DNA of 33,247 nucleotides from NCBI GenBank assembly GCA_021163845.1, contig JAGGTH010000015.1, forward strand, positions 1 through 33,247, read 5' to 3'. Source of the DNA: Helicobacteraceae bacterium. GTDB taxonomy: Bacteria; Campylobacterota; Campylobacteria; Campylobacterales; Sulfurimonadaceae. The position numbers were made by a program, and so were the translations under genes. Below the pieces are notes generated by a model. It was not told the origin of the DNA, ran no database searches, and was given only the letters and a program-made list of their open reading frames with translations. Positions 1-11,152 of this stretch are shown here, in pieces (within the stretch, counting starts at the first letter, position 1; each line of letters begins with the position of its first letter).

Positions 1-1248
1 ATTTTAGACAAAATATTTGATAAACTAGATTCAAATAATGCTTCTGCAATCATCATTGGTGGATATATTCGTGATTTTCTTTTAACTATTCCCTCAAAAG
101 ATATAGATATTGAGGTTTATGGTATCAGTTCATACAATCAGCTTGAAGATATATTACAAGAGTTTGGTGATGTTTGTACTGTTGGCAAAAGCTTTGGTGT
201 GTGTAAACTTTTACTTGATGATCTTGATCTTGACTTTACTCTTCCTAGAATTGATAATCATATAGCCTCTGGACACAAAGGTTTTGAGGTATGTTTAGAT
301 CCAAATTTGGATTTTGTGCGTGCCACTTCCAGACGCGATTTTACTATCAACGCCATCGGCTATGATGTGAAAAAGAAAAAAATTCTCGATCCTTTTGGGG
401 GAAGAGAAGATCTTAAAAACAAAGTATTACGTGCAGTAGATCCAAAAACTTTTATAGAAGATCCCCTAAGAGTGATGCGTGCTCTACAATTTGCTGCTCG
501 TTTTGAACTTCATCTGCACCACACTCTTTTTAACCTATGTCAGGATATGATACAAAAACAGATGCTCCATGAGCTTCCAAAGGAAAGGATCTTTGAAGAG
601 CTAAAAAAACTTCTTCTTCAATCCAAGCGACCATCCCTTGGCTTTTTGCTCCTTAGAGATCTTGGTGCATTTCTCTATTTTGATCCATTTTTACAGCTCA
701 CAGATGAGAGCTACATAAAGATGCTCTCACATCTTGATAGATTTGCACAGGATCAAACTCTCTCTCAAGAGATGAGACTTCTCCTTTTTCTCGCTCTTTT
801 AGCCAAACCTCTACATCCCAAGGCAAAAGCACAAGAGTTTCTTAGTAAACTTACAGCACAAAAAGATATTTTAGAGGGTGTTTCAAAGATCTTGGAGCAT
901 CAAGCCTTACTCTTTAAACTTCAAACCCTCTGTGACACAGAGATCTATCAACTCGCAGCAAAGATAGAGATCAAGCTGTTTGTATCGTTTCACAAAGCAT
1001 CTCTTCCTTTAGATTCAAAAGAGTATCAACTTCTTACTCCTTTAGAACAAAGAGCAAAAGAGCTAGATGTATATACAAAGCCACTCAAAGCTCTCGTACT
1101 TGGAAGAGATCTTATCTCACTGGGTCTTGCACCCTCAAAAGAGTTTAAAAAGATTTTAGAAGATGTTTATGCAGCGCAGATGCGTCGCGAGTTTGATTCG
1201 CATAAAGGGGCTCTTTTTTGGCTTAAAGAGCATTTAGCCAAAGTTTAA
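1..1248 (+). CDS. cca: CCA tRNA nucleotidyltransferase, 5' end cut by window edge
   Basis: Adds or repairs the 3'-terminal CCA of tRNAs from CTP and ATP, in the cytoplasm. The reading frame is open from base 1, so only the extreme N-terminus is missing; 415 residues are visible. The class II nucleotidyltransferase head shows GGYIRDF (visible residues 20-26) followed by KDIDIEVYG, whose two Asp are the expected metal ligands. RRDFTINAIGYD (about 110-121), PFGGREDL and EDPLRVMRALQFAARF are the next conserved motifs of the PolyA polymerase/CCA-adding family. The rest is the helical body and tail. A GTG at 199 is not the start because the catalytic motifs lie upstream of it. The 3' end overlaps the convergent unknown gene by 15 bases. 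A CC-adding or A-adding specialised enzyme cannot be excluded from motifs alone. Confidence 0.9.
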   Translation: MLDKIFDKLDSNNASAIIIGGYIRDFLLTIPSKDIDIEVYGISSYNQLEDILQEFGDVCTVGKSFGVCKLLLDDLDLDFTLPRIDNHIASGHKGFEVCLDPNLDFVRATSRRDFTINAIGYDVKKKKILDPFGGREDLKNKVLRAVDPKTFIEDPLRVMRALQFAARFELHLHHTLFNLCQDMIQKQMLHELPKERIFEELKKLLLQSKRPSLGFLLLRDLGAFLYFDPFLQLTDESYIKMLSHLDRFAQDQTLSQEMRLLLFLALLAKPLHPKAKAQEFLSKLTAQKDILEGVSKILEHQALLFKLQTLCDTEIYQLAAKIEIKLFVSFHKASLPLDSKEYQLLTPLEQRAKELDVYTKPLKALVLGRDLISLGLAPSKEFKKILEDVYAAQMRREFDSHKGALFWLKEHLAKV

Positions 1249-1689
1249 TAATCCAAGCTTTTTTTTCAACTTTGAGATCCCATCCATATTTTTGAGTGCT
1301 ACATCCAAAGCTTCTTTGAGTTTCCTTTTGTATATCTGTTTGTTTTCTTCATCAAACTTCTCGATCACATCCTCGTACAGATGGATAAATTCTACTATCA
1401 ACTCTATTGCAACCACGGTGATCTTTTTATGTTGTGCTATTGTGATGATAAGATCAAAACCTTTTTTGACCTTCACATCCATATCATCAAGCTCAATATA
1501 GCGCTTAGAGGTTTGCGAATCTTTTGTTGTAAGTCTTTTAAGTATCTCTATGAGACCTTGTTCGCTTACTTCTGCTTTATTATTTACATAGGAGCGCATC
1601 TCTGTAAGATTCATCTTAGAGATTTTCTCCTCCAAACCATTATCAGAAGGATCTTTACTTACTTTTTTTCCAAGGATCCTTGAAAACAT
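1234..1689 (-). CDS. Unknown 151-residue cytoplasmic protein
   Basis: I do not recognise a family. The protein is mostly helical and highly charged (Lys/Glu rich), with no signal peptide or membrane segment; it starts MFSRILGKK and ends in a Lys-rich helix KLKKKLGLLNFG. The start is supported by AAGGGA five bases upstream of ATG; this ribosome site lies across the queF stop region, nine bases away, so the gene is probably the last of the leftward gyrB-GGDEF/EAL-queF run. Its last 15 bases overlap the end of cca on the other strand, which leaves no room for a private terminator. Codon use looks like that of its neighbours. Confidence 0.75.
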   Translation of the reverse strand: MFSRILGKKVSKDPSDNGLEEKISKMNLTEMRSYVNNKAEVSEQGLIEILKRLTTKDSQTSKRYIELDDMDVKVKKGFDLIITIAQHKKITVVAIELIVEFIHLYEDVIEKFDEENKQIYKRKLKEALDVALKNMDGISKLKKKLGLLNFG

Positions 1690-1698
1690 ATTCTTCCC

Positions 1699-2076
1699 TT
1701 ATAGCTTTGTGCTGTCTATCTCCACAACTGTGTGAACATTCCCTCGTGGGTTATAATCGGCAATAATCTTCATATATTTTGGTTTAAGCTTTTTATCTAA
1801 AACCTCATAGATCTCATTTGCAGCATTTTCATGAGAGATATGTCTCTCTCTAAAAGAGTTGATATAGAGTTTGATAGCTTTGAGTTCCACCACATATTCA
1901 TCTGGTGTATATTCCAAATAGATCGTTGCAAAATCAGGATATCCACTGCGTGGACAAAGTGATGCGAACTCTGGCAATGTCATCTTTATAAGATAGTTTC
2001 TCTTATATTCATTAGGCCAGATCTCTAGATCTTTTTCTACATCAAACTCGTTAATAACTTTTTCACCATATTTCAT
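1699..2076 (-). CDS. queF: NADPH-dependent preQ0 reductase QueF, short form
   Basis: Reduces the nitrile 7-cyano-7-deazaguanine (preQ0) to preQ1 with two NADPH in queuosine synthesis. The 125 residues match the short unimodular QueF type. The catalytic Cys is at about residue 41 in SLCPRSGYPDFA, with the conserved Asp48 of the same motif, and the NADPH-binding QueF signature follows as VVELKAIKLYINSFRERHISHE from about residue 61. AAGGA six bases before the ATG supports the start; it overlaps the stop of the GGDEF/EAL-like gene, three bases upstream, so the two are likely cotranscribed. FolE, which makes the first pathway intermediate, is encoded at 25,605-26,192. Confidence 0.93.
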   Translation of the reverse strand: MKYGEKVINEFDVEKDLEIWPNEYKRNYLIKMTLPEFASLCPRSGYPDFATIYLEYTPDEYVVELKAIKLYINSFRERHISHENAANEIYEVLDKKLKPKYMKIIADYNPRGNVHTVVEIDSTKL

Positions 2077-2079
2077 TTT

Positions 2080-3486
2080 TTATCCTTCATTATTTGTTTG
2101 TAAAGAGGCAAGATATTTTCCTTGGATATAGTCTATTTCTAGTTTATTTGCCCATTCATAGCTTGCTTTATCTTCAACCATTTTGATCCATGATTTTATA
2201 CTATTTTTATGTGCCATCGTATTAAATCCCTCGATTATACTTTGCGATTTTGCTGTTTGTATCTCTTTTGTATACAAAGAATCATAACGTATGCAATCTA
2301 TGTCAAGCTCTCTTAGATATAAAAAGCTTGTTTGAACAGCTCCTATTCTATCAATCGTTATTAAAACACCTAGTTCTCTAAGTGAATTCAAAAGTGTTTT
2401 GTATTTATCAATATGTGGATAATACTCACTCTCGCTTAAAACAAACATCACTCTGTTTTGTAGCTCTTTATTCTCATTTAAAAGCTCTTTTACTCTTGTT
2501 GTAAAAATTCTATTTCTCAAAGATTTTGGTGAGATAGAGAGTGCAAAAATATAGTCGTTTCCCTGCATATATCTCTTTAATATCTCTTCGACCATCATCA
2601 AATCAAAATCAAGCATCAAGCCAAGTTTATTGAGTACTTTGAGATAACTCTTGGGATGTATTAGTTTTTCATCAAATGTTTTGAGTTTTACAAAACACTC
2701 TTTCATCACTCTTTTTTCTTTCGTAAAAACATCTTGAAAAAGTACAAAAAAACTTTTCTCACGCATTGCTTTAATAACAAAAAGCTCTAACTCACTAGGA
2801 CTCATCTCTAAATGGTTAGAGATTTTTTTAAAGTTTCTTTTTGCTTCTTGAAGATCAAAAAGTTTATCCATCAAATATTCTATATTTTGTGAAAAAGATG
2901 TATCAACTATAGCTCCTGATATTTTTACCTCTATACCATCAACCTTATAATCGCTCAGTTTCAGACACAGAATCTCAAAAAGTGTTTGATACTCCTCCTT
3001 ATCTCCTGCCAATCCAAGGATAAAATCACCACTTTTTAAATGTCCCAGAGGAAAACTATCGATCTCTTTTTCACTCAAAAATTCACCTAAGTATTTTGCA
3101 AATTTTAAAAGTACTTTATCCCCATTTTTAATCCCATAGAGTGAATTAATATCTTGAAGATTATCTACGCTCAATAATACTAATGTATATTTTTTTTCTT
3201 TATGTATCTCTTTGTTTAAATATTCATAGAGATATTCTCTAGAAAATGTTTGTGTTATAGAGTCTGTTATCTTTACATCAAAACCATGATGAATAAGATA
3301 AAAAATAAAATAGATACTTACAATAACCAAAAGGATCGATTCGATATAAAAAGAGAGATCTAAACTCTCATAAGAGCTCACAAGTGTGTGGGATATAAGA
3401 GCAACGATAAGAGCAAAGATGGGAAGTCCCATCCGAAGTGCTAGCTTAAAACGGTATTCTCGCTCTTTTTTTTGTGGAAGAAGCAC
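2080..3486 (-). CDS. Membrane protein with degenerate GGDEF and EAL-like domains
   Basis: 468 residues. Two membrane segments (about residues 20-38 and 47-67) precede a GGDEF-type fold (about 80-215; YTLVLLSVDNLQDINSLYGIKNGDKVL) and an EAL-type fold (about 232-460). The GGDEF signature reads KSGDF (151-155), the EAL position reads ECFVKL, and the DDFG-type metal motif reads IDRIGA, so key catalytic and metal-binding residues of both enzymes are lost. It is therefore more likely a c-di-GMP receptor, a regulator or a structural sensor than an active cyclase or phosphodiesterase; this is inference. The start is GTG, 16 bases after gyrB, with only a weak AGG-type ribosome site. An ATG at the head of the first membrane segment is an alternative. 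Confidence 0.8.
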   Translation of the reverse strand: MLLPQKKEREYRFKLALRMGLPIFALIVALISHTLVSSYESLDLSFYIESILLVIVSIYFIFYLIHHGFDVKITDSITQTFSREYLYEYLNKEIHKEKKYTLVLLSVDNLQDINSLYGIKNGDKVLLKFAKYLGEFLSEKEIDSFPLGHLKSGDFILGLAGDKEEYQTLFEILCLKLSDYKVDGIEVKISGAIVDTSFSQNIEYLMDKLFDLQEAKRNFKKISNHLEMSPSELELFVIKAMREKSFFVLFQDVFTKEKRVMKECFVKLKTFDEKLIHPKSYLKVLNKLGLMLDFDLMMVEEILKRYMQGNDYIFALSISPKSLRNRIFTTRVKELLNENKELQNRVMFVLSESEYYPHIDKYKTLLNSLRELGVLITIDRIGAVQTSFLYLRELDIDCIRYDSLYTKEIQTAKSQSIIEGFNTMAHKNSIKSWIKMVEDKASYEWANKLEIDYIQGKYLASLQTNNEG

Positions 3487-3502
3487 TTAGATACCTATAA
3501 CA

Positions 3503-5872
<2,370 letters not shown>

Positions 5873-5956
5873 CTATCGAAATTTATCTAAAAGTAAGTTT
5901 TATGAGGGTTTATTAGGTGAATATAGAAAGATTTAGTTCCCAAAATAGGAACTAAA

Positions 5957-7024
5957 TTAGATGACGATAGGCATTACGATTGTTTTGAAGTTGTCATCAC
6001 TTAAAACAAAAGGAAGATTTCCTTCATTAAGTCCAATGGTAAACTCACTATTGTGAATTGTATTTAAAAAATCTAAGAGATATCTGCTGTTGATAGCAAT
6101 GGTAAAAGGTGTTGCAAAGCCTGTTGTGAATCCTATCTCTGTTTTTGCTTCTATGTTGTCATCACTGAGAGATTCAAAGGTAATAGTGTCATTATGAAAT
6201 ATGATCTTTACATCTGTAGAGATAGTAGTGATCTGTTTGATAGATTCTATCATTACTGCTTTTGGAAGTAAAAGGGTATTTGCTATCTCTTTAGGGATAA
6301 TTCTTGAATACTCAGGAAATTTTCCATTGAGAAGTTTTGTAAAAAATGTATATTGCTCTGAATGGATAATAAGATAAGTTTGATCATAATAAAGTTCAAT
6401 ATTATCAAAAAAGAGTTTTTGGATCTCTATGATCGCTTTTTTAGGCAAGATGATAGAGAGTTCATCAGAACTTTGATTGTCTATGCTTACAACAGCAAGT
6501 CTTCTCGTGTCCGTGGAAGCAAAGAAGATCTTATCTTGTTTGATGTCTATTAAAGCACCATTGAGCTCTATTTTTGGATTATTTGTGTCAATGGCAGGTG
6601 TGATCTTTTTCAAGGATTCTATAAGGAGATGTGAATCGATTGATATTCTAGGTTTTCCCTCATAGCTTGGAAATTCTGGAAATTCTGTATGTGTAAATGT
6701 TGGAAGTTTAAATTTAGAATGGGATTGTGAAATATAGAGCATATCGCTTTTGAGTTCGAGTTTTATTTCACCATCTTTGAGAATACGGACGATATCAAGA
6801 AGTTTTTTACCATTAGCTGTAGCATCTCCTTCTTGTTCAACATTGATATTTTTAGTCGTAACTCTAAAACCTATTTCATAGTCTGTTGCTCTGAGTGTAA
6901 GTTCTTGGTTTAAGACATGTAATAATATATGTGATGTGATCTGGGATGTATCTTTTTTTTCTAAAAAAGGTCCAGCATGAATGAGCATATTTTCTAAGAT
7001 CGATTTAGAAATAGTTATCTTCAT
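5957..7024 (-). CDS. dnaN: DNA polymerase III sliding clamp (beta subunit)
   Basis: Homodimeric ring that tethers replicative polymerase and other partners to DNA. 355 residues with three repeated clamp folds: the N-terminal MKITISKSILENML, central KLPTFTHTEFPEFP and DTRRLAVVSI, and the C-terminal FTIGLNEGNLPFVLSDDNFKTIVMPIVI, which ends in the classic proximal MPI(V/M) motif. AGGA seven bases upstream of the ATG supports the start. It follows dnaA by 182 bases that contain the second oriC subregion, so dnaN transcription and origin unwinding share the same DNA. Confidence 0.96.
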   Translation of the reverse strand: MKITISKSILENMLIHAGPFLEKKDTSQITSHILLHVLNQELTLRATDYEIGFRVTTKNINVEQEGDATANGKKLLDIVRILKDGEIKLELKSDMLYISQSHSKFKLPTFTHTEFPEFPSYEGKPRISIDSHLLIESLKKITPAIDTNNPKIELNGALIDIKQDKIFFASTDTRRLAVVSIDNQSSDELSIILPKKAIIEIQKLFFDNIELYYDQTYLIIHSEQYTFFTKLLNGKFPEYSRIIPKEIANTLLLPKAVMIESIKQITTISTDVKIIFHNDTITFESLSDDNIEAKTEIGFTTGFATPFTIAINSRYLLDFLNTIHNSEFTIGLNEGNLPFVLSDDNFKTIVMPIVI

Positions 7025-7206
7025 ATGAATTTCCTATTATATTTATAATTTTTAGTATGTAGTAGTAGGGAGATGTGATAGTGTGAATATCACTAAACGA
7101 GCCCTATTTTCCAAGTTCTTTTGATGTGATGAACACACAGAGGACTATTCACATCTATTCACTTTTATGATTATATCTTTTTTAAAGATTTTTTTCTAGA
7201 GATTTC
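7025..7206. other. oriC subregion 2 between dnaA and dnaN, with AT-rich unwinding stretch
   Basis: Gene-free interval downstream of dnaA. It holds DnaA-box-like 9-mers TGTGAATAT (7082-7090), CTATTCACA (7145-7153) and CTATTCACT (7155-7163). The last two are in the same orientation with starts 10 bases apart, an arrangement suited to cooperative DnaA loading. They are followed immediately by a very AT-rich run (7164-7206) containing the inverted repeat ATCTTT-TTT-AAAGAT, the best candidate for the DNA unwinding element. Known Campylobacterota origins are bipartite with unwinding in this subregion; placing it here is by analogy. Confidence 0.8.
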
Positions 7207-8511
7207 TTAGTTAGAGGTTATCTTATTGGTCAATTCATCGATTTTTGTTTTAAAATCTTCATCATTTTGGATCAGTTCATTGATCTTTTTTATGGTGTGT
7301 GAGATCGCTGTGTGGTCTTTCATACCAAAATACTGAGCAAGCTGAGGCATTGTATTTTGGGTGAGTTCACGGCATAAGTAGATGGCGATGCGTCGTGCAT
7401 ACACAAGATTTTTACTACGCCCTTTAGATTTGATCTCACTTGGTTTGATATTGAGATCTTTTGCAACACTTTGAGTGATCACATCCAGAGTAAGGTTAGT
7501 TCTTTTCTCTTGGAGCTGGTCTTTGAGCACATTTTTTGTAAACTCTATGGTGATATCGACATGCATCAGTTGTGAATAGGCATGAAGCTTGGAGAGGATC
7601 CCCTCGATCTCACGTACATTGCTCTCGATGACAGTTGCGATATAGTTAACGATCTCTTTGGAGAGTTTGACCTTATTGATCTCACATTTTTTCTCAATGA
7701 TGGCAATCTTTGTCTCAAGTTCTGGGGGTTGAATATCTGCTACAAGTCCGTGTTCAAAACGGCTTTGGAGACGTTTTTCAAGCCCACCTATCTTCTTGGG
7801 ATGTTTATCTGCGGTGAGGATGATCTGTTTGCCAGCCCCCTTGAGCGCTTCAAAGGTGTGAAAAAACTCCTCTTGAATACCCTCTTTGTTACTTAAAAAC
7901 TGGATATCGTCAATGAGAAGTACATCACATTTGCGGTATTTTTCTTGAAAACGCTCCATTGTTTTGTTACGAACATGGCGGATGAAGTCGTTTAGAAACT
8001 GCTCTACTGTGGTATAAATTACCACTTTTCCTTGATTTTGAAACACATTTCCAGCAGCTTGCATAAGGTGGGTTTTTCCAAGACCAACTCCCCCGTGAAT
8101 AAAAAGGGGATTGTAGAGGATCCCTGCTTTTTCACTGACACTTTTGACCGCTGCATAGGCGAACTGGTTGGAGCCTCCAACCATAAAGTTATCAAAGGTG
8201 TGAGAGGGGTTGAGTAGTGAATGCCCTGTTTTTTGTTCTACTTTTTGTTTTGTTTTTTTTGTATCGACCTGATTTTTGAGTGTGACATTGACACTTACTT
8301 TATCCCCTGTCTTTACTTCAAAGAGGTGCGCGATCTTATCGCGGTATTTACTTTTGATCCAGTTGGCAACAAGAGCATTGGGTGCGTAAAAAATTGCCAG
8401 ATCACTTGATGACTTTTTCTCATCGTAAGAGAGTTGCTTGATATATCGATTATATTCAACCTCAGTGATCTCTTCTTTGAGTAATAATAATACCTCTTCG
8501 CCTCTATTCAC
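7207..8511 (-). CDS. dnaA: Chromosomal replication initiator DnaA
   Basis: AAA+ initiator that binds DnaA boxes and opens oriC. Domain I (helicase-loading) comprises the first 80 or so residues, including APNALVANWIKSKYRDKI. A short domain II leads into domain III with Walker A GGVGLGKTHLM, Walker B DVLLIDDIQFL and the sensor/arginine-finger region RLQSRFEHGLV. Domain IV carries the box-recognition helix KDHTAISHTIKKI. I choose the GTG at 8511 (VNRGEEVLLLLKEEI, 434 residues) because GAAGG lies seven bases upstream; the in-frame ATG at 8562 has no ribosome site, and the extra 17 codons would run through a DnaA box (8538-8546). Another box (8504-8512) overlaps the start codon, suggesting autoregulation. 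Confidence 0.96.
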   Translation of the reverse strand: MNRGEEVLLLLKEEITEVEYNRYIKQLSYDEKKSSSDLAIFYAPNALVANWIKSKYRDKIAHLFEVKTGDKVSVNVTLKNQVDTKKTKQKVEQKTGHSLLNPSHTFDNFMVGGSNQFAYAAVKSVSEKAGILYNPLFIHGGVGLGKTHLMQAAGNVFQNQGKVVIYTTVEQFLNDFIRHVRNKTMERFQEKYRKCDVLLIDDIQFLSNKEGIQEEFFHTFEALKGAGKQIILTADKHPKKIGGLEKRLQSRFEHGLVADIQPPELETKIAIIEKKCEINKVKLSKEIVNYIATVIESNVREIEGILSKLHAYSQLMHVDITIEFTKNVLKDQLQEKRTNLTLDVITQSVAKDLNIKPSEIKSKGRSKNLVYARRIAIYLCRELTQNTMPQLAQYFGMKDHTAISHTIKKINELIQNDEDFKTKIDELTNKITSN

Positions 8512-8612
8512 ATCTAAACCTTCGTTAATATTTCTGATGTGAATAGTAGCAATAATTTCCATAAATAGCGGTTAAAAATATGTGAATAAAAAAATTTCCC
8601 CAAGGTGAATAA
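8504..8612. other. oriC subregion 1 / dnaA-ruvC divergent regulatory region with four DnaA boxes
   Basis: Four 9-mers match the TTATNCACA-type DnaA box or differ by one base: CTATTCACA at 8504-8512 on the plus strand, then TGTGAATAG (8538-8546), TGTGAATAA (8581-8589, perfect) and GGTGAATAA (8604-8612) in the opposite orientation. The group covers the dnaA start and leader and lies just before the ruvC promoter. This matches subregion oriC1 of the bipartite Campylobacterota origin and would also let DnaA control its own gene and perhaps ruvC. Confidence 0.82.
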
Positions 8613-8635
8613 GTAAAATAAAGAGCCTCTTTGTA

Positions 8636-8641
8636 TATAAT
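8636..8641 (+). promoter_or_regulatory. Probable -10 element of ruvC
   Basis: TATAAT lies 30 bases before the ruvC ATG, downstream of the DnaA-box group. No clear -35 is seen, which is common for sigma-70 promoters in this phylum. Confidence 0.5.
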
Positions 8642-8671
8642 TTGTCTTACATTTGAAAGATAGGGAGTGAG

Positions 8672-9157
8672 ATGACCATTTTAGGGATAGATCCAGGAAC
8701 ACGAAACATGGGATACGCACTGATATCTCTACAAAACGGCAAGATCGCACTCATCGAAGCGGGGCTTATCAAGATGAAAGCAGAAGATCTTCAGTTTCAG
8801 ATCCCGCAGATGGTGGAAGCTCTAGATACTATCTTTGCCAAACACACCATCGATCAAGTGGCTGTGGAGGATATCTTTTATGCACATAATCCTGCTACAA
8901 CGATCAAACTCGCACAGTTTCGTGGAGCGATCATGCTCAAACTTCTTCAAGAGTTTGGACAGTTTCATGAATACACCGCACTTCAGGTAAAAAAAGCACT
9001 CACAGGAAAAGCAAAAGCACAAAAGGAACAAGTCGCTTTTATGGTGAAGCGTTTGCTTAATATCAAAGGGGAGATAAAGCCGCTTGATATTAGTGATGCA
9101 ATGGCTGTGGCGATTACACATTCTCAAAGAGTTAAAATAACAAAAGAGCCTCTTTGA
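8672..9157 (+). CDS. ruvC: Holliday junction resolvase RuvC
   Basis: Dimeric endonuclease that cuts Holliday junctions with RuvAB. 161 residues, a usual length. The RNase H-like fold begins [16 protein letters not shown] with the first catalytic Asp (residue 7). [25 protein letters not shown] supplies the conserved Glu, and the C-terminal [13 protein letters not shown] holds the remaining acidic residues. GGGAG four to five bases before the ATG supports the start. It is divergent from dnaA. The last codons contain a 14-base sequence (AAAGAGCCTCTTTG) also found upstream of the gene. Confidence 0.96.
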   Translation: MTILGIDPGTRNMGYALISLQNGKIALIEAGLIKMKAEDLQFQIPQMVEALDTIFAKHTIDQVAVEDIFYAHNPATTIKLAQFRGAIMLKLLQEFGQFHEYTALQVKKALTGKAKAQKEQVAFMVKRLLNIKGEIKPLDISDAMAVAITHSQRVKITKEPL

Positions 9158-9173
9158 AAAAATAAGCTATAAT
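9144..9173 (+). promoter_or_regulatory. Probable promoter of the PilZ-domain gene
   Basis: TTGAAA (9144-9149) and TATAAT (9168-9173) are separated by 18 bases. The -35 overlaps the end of ruvC. The start codon lies 38 bases after the -10. Confidence 0.55.
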
Positions 9174-9211
9174 GGTATCGATTTGTGCAATGCATACAAT
9201 TGGGAGACATT

Positions 9212-11092
9212 ATGAATATTTGCCATCTTTATTATTTACAAAAGAAGAACCCGCTTGTAGAGGAAATTCTTAACTCTTTTGATGAGCAGAACTCTTTGGA
9301 TATAGCAGAAACTGAAAAGATTGATGCCTATAATGTGTACTTGATAGAACTCAATGGTTTGAATGAAGAGATCTCAGCTAAGGTTAAAAAACTTTTTGTA
9401 TCACGTTCCCATCCGCTTATCTACTTCTACATCCCAAAAGAGTATAACATTGCCCTTTTTCAGTTAGCCCTTGTTTTGAAAACAAAAGGGTATATAACAG
9501 CATCGCATAATGTGAGTACGATCGTCTCAAAAATAAAAAATGATTTTAAAAATAATGAAGATGAATATTTTCAAAATCTTCTTGGAAAAACAGTTCTGCA
9601 ATCGAAACATTTTTTGCTTTTTAAAGAGAATACTCTTTTCTTTGCGAGTAGCAAACTTTTAGAAGTTTTTTCCTTTAAAAATATCTCTGAGGTACAAGAA
9701 AAGCTACTTCCAAAGCTTGATCTTAAAACACTTTTAGCGAGTGAGACGATGAGTAAAGAACCTCTGCAAAATGAAAGTCAACAAAGCTTTTATACGCGGA
9801 GCGTGAATATTAGCCAAAACAATGAAAAGGTGATCTTTTTAGATCCTTTTATACAAAGTGATACTCCTTTGCCAAAAGTAACACAAGAGATCGCACAAAG
9901 CTCTGACAAACTGGCTTTCATTAAAAATAGAATTAGTTTTATAGAACTTCTCAAAGATAAAACGATAGAGTCAAAAATATCGCCTGAGGGTTTTATTCTC
10001 CTCACGCTTAATATCGAAAATATGGAGAAGCTTCGTAAGAGTATGACAGAGCTTGAGATCGAAGAGGGGATGCGTGATTTTTTACTCCAAGTAGATATCT
10101 TACTCGATAAAAAAATCGCTTTTGCACAGTATGATAAAGATCTTTATGTGGCACTTTTTGAGCATATAGAGTTTGATGCTTTTAAAGAAAAGATCCATGA
10201 ATTCAATACAAAGATCCTCAACTATTTTCAAAAACAAAAATACACTCCACTGCTTGGGACTTTTTCCTTTGAAGTGAAAAATCAAGAGCTCAACGAGATC
10301 TTAAATATCTTTGAAAAGATTTTAAATAGAACTATTACCCAAGAAGATGTTGAAAAATATAAACTCGAATATATAAATAACATCCAAGAGGATATGGAAG
10401 AATCTGAAGTGATTCGCTCTCTTTTAGAGACCGCATATATCAATGATGAGAATGTGAAGCTTCTTAATATCTACAAAGGTCTTTGCATAAATACCTCTGC
10501 AAAGGTGATCAAATATCGAGATGATTCGATCTATATCAAACTTGAGCAACTTCAGGGTACTGTGATGAAAGAAGAAAAAGAGACGGTCTTGCAATCTCCA
10601 CTCTTTTTTAAAGATATTCGTGCAAGTGTAAAACATGTAAGTTTAGAAAAAAATGTAGCGATACTCGATGAGTTTAAATTTTTAGATACAAACGCTAACG
10701 CGAGAAAATATTCTCGTGTTACCTTTGATAAAAAAACTTTTGTTGTACTTTCTTACAAAAATGCCACACTCAATGGAGAAATACTTGATATCTCTGTTAC
10801 ATCCATTGCTATAGCATCAAAATATGCAAAGGTATTTGACCTTATTCATGATCAAGTGGTAAAACTTACTTTTGTACTTCCAAATCCTGCAAACGTAGAT
10901 GGGTTTACAAAAATGAATATTCAGGCAAAGGTGGTTTTCTCTGTGTGTGATGCGAATAAAAACTGCAAGATTGTTTGTGAGTTTATCCATGATGAAAGTG
11001 CTGAAGCGATTTTGATGGAGTATGTTTATAATAGACAAAAAGAGATTATTATCGAACTCAAAAAACTTGCTAAAAAGAAGAAAATAGCTTAA
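9212..11092 (+). CDS. PilZ-domain protein with degenerate GGDEF-like region
   Basis: 626 residues, no signal peptide or membrane segment. The N-terminal 250 residues are unassigned. Residues about 260-385 resemble a GGDEF fold (GFILLTLNIENMEKLRKSM; AQYDKDLYVALFEHIEFDAF), but the GGDEF signature is replaced by DKDLY, so cyclase activity is unlikely. The C-terminal 125 residues are PilZ-like: ARKYSRVTF gives the RxxxR c-di-GMP motif at about 497-501, and DISVTSIAI at about 525 stands where DxSxxG is expected, with the Gly missing. The start at 9212 has GGGAG five bases upstream; an upstream GTG at 9185 lacks one. A c-di-GMP receptor role, perhaps in motility or adhesion, is inference. Confidence 0.82.
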   Translation: MNICHLYYLQKKNPLVEEILNSFDEQNSLDIAETEKIDAYNVYLIELNGLNEEISAKVKKLFVSRSHPLIYFYIPKEYNIALFQLALVLKTKGYITASHNVSTIVSKIKNDFKNNEDEYFQNLLGKTVLQSKHFLLFKENTLFFASSKLLEVFSFKNISEVQEKLLPKLDLKTLLASETMSKEPLQNESQQSFYTRSVNISQNNEKVIFLDPFIQSDTPLPKVTQEIAQSSDKLAFIKNRISFIELLKDKTIESKISPEGFILLTLNIENMEKLRKSMTELEIEEGMRDFLLQVDILLDKKIAFAQYDKDLYVALFEHIEFDAFKEKIHEFNTKILNYFQKQKYTPLLGTFSFEVKNQELNEILNIFEKILNRTITQEDVEKYKLEYINNIQEDMEESEVIRSLLETAYINDENVKLLNIYKGLCINTSAKVIKYRDDSIYIKLEQLQGTVMKEEKETVLQSPLFFKDIRASVKHVSLEKNVAILDEFKFLDTNANARKYSRVTFDKKTFVVLSYKNATLNGEILDISVTSIAIASKYAKVFDLIHDQVVKLTFVLPNPANVDGFTKMNIQAKVVFSVCDANKNCKIVCEFIHDESAEAILMEYVYNRQKEIIIELKKLAKKKKIA

Positions 11093-11094
11093 AG

Positions 11095-11124
11095 TTGTTC
11101 TTCTTACGCGAAATTTGTTATAAT
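11095..11124 (+). promoter_or_regulatory. Probable ppnP promoter
   Basis: TTGTTC (11095-11100) and a perfect TATAAT (11119-11124) are 18 bases apart, 28 bases ahead of the ppnP ATG. Confidence 0.6.
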
Positions 11125-11152
11125 CCATAAACCCAAGAAAAAAAGGTAGTTT

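Noticed and set aside
1690-2100. preQ1 riboswitch ahead of queF
   Set aside because: The upstream gene ends three bases before queF, leaving no leader, and no matching stem-loop was seen.
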